From the NCBI GenBank assembly GCA_018389105.1, contig JACATO010001085.1:62001-126000 (forward strand): DNA of 64,000 bases. The letters are read 5' to 3'. Under the pieces are notes generated by a model. That model was not told the origin of the DNA. It ran no database searches and worked only from the letters and a program-made list of their open reading frames with translations. Of this stretch, positions 59,457-64,000 are shown piece by piece. Made by a program: the position numbers and the translations under genes. The stretch comes from Nautilus pompilius. Lineage: Eukaryota; Mollusca; Cephalopoda; Nautilida; Nautilidae. Within the stretch, counting starts at the first letter, position 1. Every line of letters starts with the position of its first letter.

Positions 59457-60791
59457 CAGGGTGATTGAAAAATAACTCCTTTTATTAAGTACTTGTAATT
59501 TATTTCTGAACTACAATTCTTACAAGAGATGATATGATAAGAAAGTGCATAGCATGGAGTTTTATTTAAAATTTGATATGGGCGCCAGCATTCGCCACCA
59601 GCTTCTCAAGCCGCCTGGGAACCGCGTCAACTGATTTCACAAGGAACTCTTGTGGGATGGAAGACATAACTTCTCGTATTCGCCCTTCAAGTTCTTCCAA
59701 AGTTGTTGATTGGTAGAGTAGACTTGCTCCTTTAACCAACCCCAAAGAAAAAAAGTCGCCGGGTGTTAAGTCAGGACTTCTGGCTGGCCTGGCCACTCAT
59801 GCGGACCACGACGACCCATCCATCTCCCAGGGAAGTGGGCATTCAGCCATTCAGGAACAACAATAGCAAAATGTGGAGGAGTGCCATCTTGCATGAAAAA
59901 TCAAATCTTCAATTATTCTCCAATGTTACTGATAACTGGCCAGATTTCATCTCTCAGCATGGTGAGGTACCTTCGGAATTCATGGTATCGAAAGGATGAA
60001 GGGACCCACAATTCTGTCCGAGGTCATTCCACACCATACCGTTACTTTGGGCCGATTTTGCATTTTCAGAGGTAATACGAAGGTCTTCTGCCCAGTAGTG
60101 GCAGTTGTGGCGGTTCACAAACCCACCGATGTGGAATACCGCTTCATCACTCCAGAGGATATTTTTAAAGAGATGAGACCAATCTTCATACCAAGCCATC
60201 ATCACCTCCCCAAACTCCATACGAATGCTGCAGTCTTCGGCAGAGAGTGCTTGACAGTAGTGCGGCTTCCAAGCACACCAATTAAGCTCCTTTTTGAGCA
60301 CAGTTCATACACAGTGAAAGGAGAGCCCACTTTCCCTTGCTGCTTGTCAAATTGACTTTTTCGGGCTATGAGTAAACATTTCTTGAACAACTTGCACTAC
60401 CTCCGGGTCAGTGGAATTGGAAGGGCGACCTCTTCTTCAAGTATCAGCCACAGATCCTGTAGTGATGAGTTTTGCATGACAATTCTTGATCGTCTTAGCA
60501 TCAACTTGAGCATGTATGTCTTCCTTTAATGGTCCTCCACCATCTTTGCACTTTGAACAACGGATCTCCAAACTTCGTAACGTGCTGCTAGCTGGGCACG
60601 TTCCTGTAGGGTAAGACGTCCAGCCATGTTTGTAGGGCTTCCAAATTTCAAACACAATAATATCTGAAAAGAAAACAAGAACATAATTTAATTCCCATAC
60701 ATCATGGAACATGCACAAAAAAATTGAGAAAATATTACATAATAGGATAAATTATAAGTATTTTAAAATAGGGAGTTACTTAATCACCCTG
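59457..60791 (-). mobile_element. Mariner-superfamily transposon 3' of ACADM, nearly complete but disabled
   Basis: The ends CAGGGTGATTGAAAAATAAC and the reverse-complement AATCACCCTG (60782-60791) lie between TA pairs. The minus-strand transposase starts at ATG 60627 (MAGRLTLQERAQLAARYEVW) and runs to 59566. It shows ILWSDEAVFHIGGFVNRHN (first catalytic Asp; about 60090-60150), VTVWCGMTSDRIVGPF in a neighbouring frame, PARSPDLTPGDFF (about 59750-59795) and the C-terminal LEELEGRIREVMSSIP and NAGAHI. Stops and frameshifts break it in at least four places. This fits the arthropod/mollusc mariner-like type with a DUF4817-like N-terminus. Confidence 0.8.
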
Positions 60792-63700
60792 TACTAGGAA
60801 TATTCAAAGGGAACCTGGCTGGATGACATTGTGACTGTCCCTTATAGAAAGTCTGGGCTGGAAGTAGTTCTTAATTGTTTATTTCAGTTTTAAAATAATG
60901 ACAGTTCTCTCTAAATTAGAAAAAAGAACAAACCTTAAAATATATATGGCCAATAATAGCATGCAAGAATCCAGTAAAATTGCACACAATTTTTCAGCCT
61001 TAATAATTAGTTACCTGGAATTACTCTTGTCTACCTACATTTTGTTATAAGCCCTACATATTTTTAGCAAGCCATTTTCATGTGTTCTTTGTCAGGTTAT
61101 TGTTGAAATATTAGCAGAAAATTCACTGTAATTGTCCCTTTTTAAAAAAAAAAAACAAAATTTAATTTCTCCCATTAAAAAAAACACCTTAAGTCAAATG
61201 AAACTTCATTGTAAATCAAAAGTTTATTCCAACAAAATGTAACAACTTTATATTTTTACCTCAATATATAATTTTTAATACTTAATTATACACACATTTT
61301 TAAAAAATCTTAGCAGAAAACAAAAACAAGTGTATGTGGAAATTGTTGCATGTTAAGGTCATACTAGTCTCAATTTTTCTAACAAGAAAATATTTCCTGT
61401 GGTATTTAATTTCTGCTAGTTACTTGTGCCATTGTTGGATAAGTATATAATGAGAGAAAATCTTAGTACATGAAAAACTTCCCAAATTTAAGTTTCATTA
61501 TCCATGAGTAGAGGAGCAGTGTCATCAGTTACAAAGGACATAATGTGTACTATAATCAAAGATGGGAAATCCATTAAAAGTTGAAAATTTTACTTCATTT
61601 TGTTTCCACCAAATTTTTTGATTTTCAGTTTAATAGTCTGAAGACTAGACTTTTACTAATATGAAATCAATCTGCCAATAACTTTAGCAGCCTCTTAGCT
61701 AACTATCAAACTTACCATTGCAACAAAGATTGGAGGATGCTTCATTCTGAAATAAAGAAATTGAATTGAGGAACATCTTATTATTTCTGCAGTTCATTCA
61801 GCAGCTTTAGTGGATGGACACTGATTAATAGCCTGCAGTCTTCAAAATAACTGATATTTTATCCAAACCCACTGTCTATATAAATTACACAATTACCATC
61901 AACATTTCAAACAGAATATAAACTTGGTGTTTGATGAGACTTGCCACTGTGTTGTTGGTAGTTGTGTATGAAGTCCTGTGTAAACCATAGTGTCTGACAA
62001 ATTTTAAACAGTTGCTAAATTAGATCTTACAGCTTGTGGAACGTATAAACAGCAGCTGCTGCATTACTAAATAACTGGATGCACCCAGCACAAGACTTCC
62101 TTCACTAAATAACTGAAACCTAACGTCATCAGAAATTTCAGGATTTTGTGGAAACCCTTTATATTGAATGGCAAATTTGGGACATCAAAATGTTTGGCAG
62201 ATTCATCTGAGCATTCTGATAATGCAAGAACAATTTTTCCATATTGCTTGCAGGATGTAGGTTCAGCAATATTTTTTTTTTAAGTTGGGACCAAACTTCA
62301 GATACCATTGCTTTTCCTTCATGATTACTGAAATGTTTTCAGAAATGTATGTGCTCATCTCATAGAAGGAAAAGGTGGCCGAGCGAGTTATGGGTTCTGA
62401 GCGGTGGTCAGGAGATATCTGTGGAACCTCCAAGCACCCAGAAAATCTCTGCTAGAACTATCTAACTGTGGGAGGAAACCTACATAGATGGACTGGTGTG
62501 ACAGAGGGAGAAGAAACCATGCTGTGAGAGGTTGCCAAACCTGGGCTCCCCTCCATTGTCCTTTTCAAACATTTACCTGATGAAACCAAATGATTTCTCC
62601 ATTTTTGAAAAAAAATTCTTTAAATTACTGCTACTCTGAATAAAATTAAATCTTAATCAACTACATTAACTTTAAGCCATAATTTTTTCACTATGAAATC
62701 TTCCATAATTAAATGGAAGATCAAGTAATGCAGTTTTTTCCTCGCATGCAGAAACATCTTCAAAATCTCGTCTGCTTTTATCAACTGTCGATACACATGA
62801 TATTCACAAGTTGTCCGGAAGTTTAACCAATGATGGAAAACCAATAGCTGTGGATGAGGACCCAGGTTCTGTCCCCATCAGGATTTTATAGTAGTCGTAG
62901 TAGGAGTTTTCCAAGTACTGTACAATCTGAAGGTTCCATGGGTAACTCGGTCACCAAGCGGATGATGCCCCCACCTACCCACTTTCTGCAAGATGTCCCT
63001 GAGGGATTTGCCAAGAAAGAAGACTAACAAAATGGTGTCATGAGGTCTCCTTTGCTTTGATACTGCTAACACTTATAAACCAGTCAGGAGATCCCACATG
63101 CCAAGCTCACTGTTCTGTAAATAGTCAAATGTGGAAATTCTCTACTAATATTACAAAGACTAAATAGATAATATTAGAAGTAAACTTTTTACATCATTAA
63201 CACATTACTATACACGACTCCTTTTGGAAAAAAAAAGGAGGAATGACAGCTTTTTCTGTTAATTAATAAACAGCCACAGATATACAGAATACCACAAAGT
63301 GCTGCCTCAGTACTGTATTTTGTTTGAGGTGCGGTTTCAAATAGATTCTTTGTTCACTTGTATTACAGCGGTAGTTACGATTATCACTACCAAAAATTAT
63401 TTAACTTTGATGAAAATACTTTTTAACTGTGACTAATTCCTGAAGCAGCGAATGAAACACTTAATGAACAACGAACGATGATTCAACACAGAAATATAGT
63501 AATTGTATTGGTGCTTCGTTTAAAGCTATTGATGCTAGACTGCCACGTAAGTCTCGGAACTCGCGGCTATAACATTGGCAGCGTTCTCTCAGAAAATACT
63601 GGACGAAGATTATTCTCTTATTAAAACATACTCAGAGAGGAAGGGAACCTGATCAAAGATCATTTGAAGCCGAGATGGCCGATAACAAATACTGTTTCTC

Positions 63701-63840
63701 TTCCTACATGGCTAAATTTATATATATATCTCATTCGGTTCCCCAGCACACCTACCACCTTACATGCCAAAACCTAACTAAATCACCCGCATCAGAATTT
63801 AAATATTTCTATATTTATTAATTTTTTTCTTCTCGTAATG
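60792..63840. other. Intergenic, with possible SINE-like fragments
   Basis: Mostly AT-rich. A segment near 62365-62530 starts GGTGGCCGAGCGAGTTATGG, which resembles the box A half of tRNA-Leu/Ser and could be SINE-derived. Another GC-rich patch at 62840-63060 contains GGTTCTGTCCC, resembling box B. I cannot define units. No gene seen. Confidence 0.3.
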
Positions 63841-64000
63841 CATGTAACTTCTACTGATAGAAGATCAAAACGCTCGGAAATTCTTGCAGAAAAGAAGTAA
63901 CATGTACGGGACTGGTCTGTTTAGATGTCTAAGCCAATCAAAACACCCGTAATGTGAAGGTGTAATAACGCATTTGGCGAAGCATGGCGTCTACTCACCG
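63841..64000 (+). promoter_or_regulatory. Possible promoter and start codon of a gene running off the window
   Basis: CpGs and a CCAAT box (near 63935) precede GAAGCATGGCG, an ATG in good context at 63984, followed by only a few codons. On the opposite strand the last bases read CGGTGAGTAG, a strong splice donor, so a minus-strand exon beyond the window is the alternative. Confidence 0.25.

Noticed and set aside
1-64000. CRISPR arrays, bacterial operons or viral genes
   Set aside because: None seen: no spaced short direct repeats, no polycistronic layout and no recognisable viral protein.

Overview
The window is animal nuclear DNA: spliced genes with GT/AG introns, long AT-rich spacers, simple repeats and many dead DNA transposons. 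The transposon mix (Tc1, mariner-like, pogo, hAT and an RNase H-bearing I/Jockey-type element) and the divergence of the proteins from vertebrates suggest a lophotrochozoan invertebrate, probably a mollusc. That assignment is inference. I found no rRNA, tRNA or CRISPR.

Layout. 0-3 kb: two degenerate Tc1-like transposons. 3-9.5 kb: no gene I can support. 9.5-13.5 kb: one large coding exon of a ZNF800-like zinc-finger gene (gene A). 13.5-24.5 kb: AT-rich, one MITE. 24.8-26.6 kb: intact intronless zinc-finger gene of 587 residues (gene B). 28.1-29.2 kb and 33.1-34.3 kb: two tandemly related intronless zinc-finger genes (C and D). 36.8-37.2 kb: a small intronless gene of unknown function on the minus strand, divergent from the next gene. 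37.9-59.0 kb: a complete ACADM (medium-chain acyl-CoA dehydrogenase) gene in 13 coding exons. Its introns hold an hAT fossil, a SINE-like unit, an I-type retrotransposon, a pogo fossil and a Tc1 fossil. 59.5-60.8 kb: a mariner-like element. 60.8-64 kb: no clear gene, with a possible new start codon at the very edge.

Most interesting content. Genes A-D carry eight copies of a roughly 100-residue cassette: a C2HC finger, a short 'K-IVDM--L' linker, two C2H2 fingers, then a 'SYI-DL' tail. A short tag, consensus W-[VI]-A-[KR]-[ST]-P-G-K, recurs five times upstream of cassettes. All four genes lie on the plus strand within 25 kb, beside a gene whose first finger matches ZNF800. This looks like a lineage-specific tandem expansion of nuclear regulators that I cannot place in a named family.

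Reading-frame quality. Genes A, C, D, the small minus-strand gene and ACADM exon 11 have single-base frame breaks. Nearly all are cured by changing one short homopolymer or dinucleotide run by one base, while conserved residues continue on both sides. I therefore treat these as probably functional genes with consensus errors and not as pseudogenes, but the sequence alone cannot settle it.
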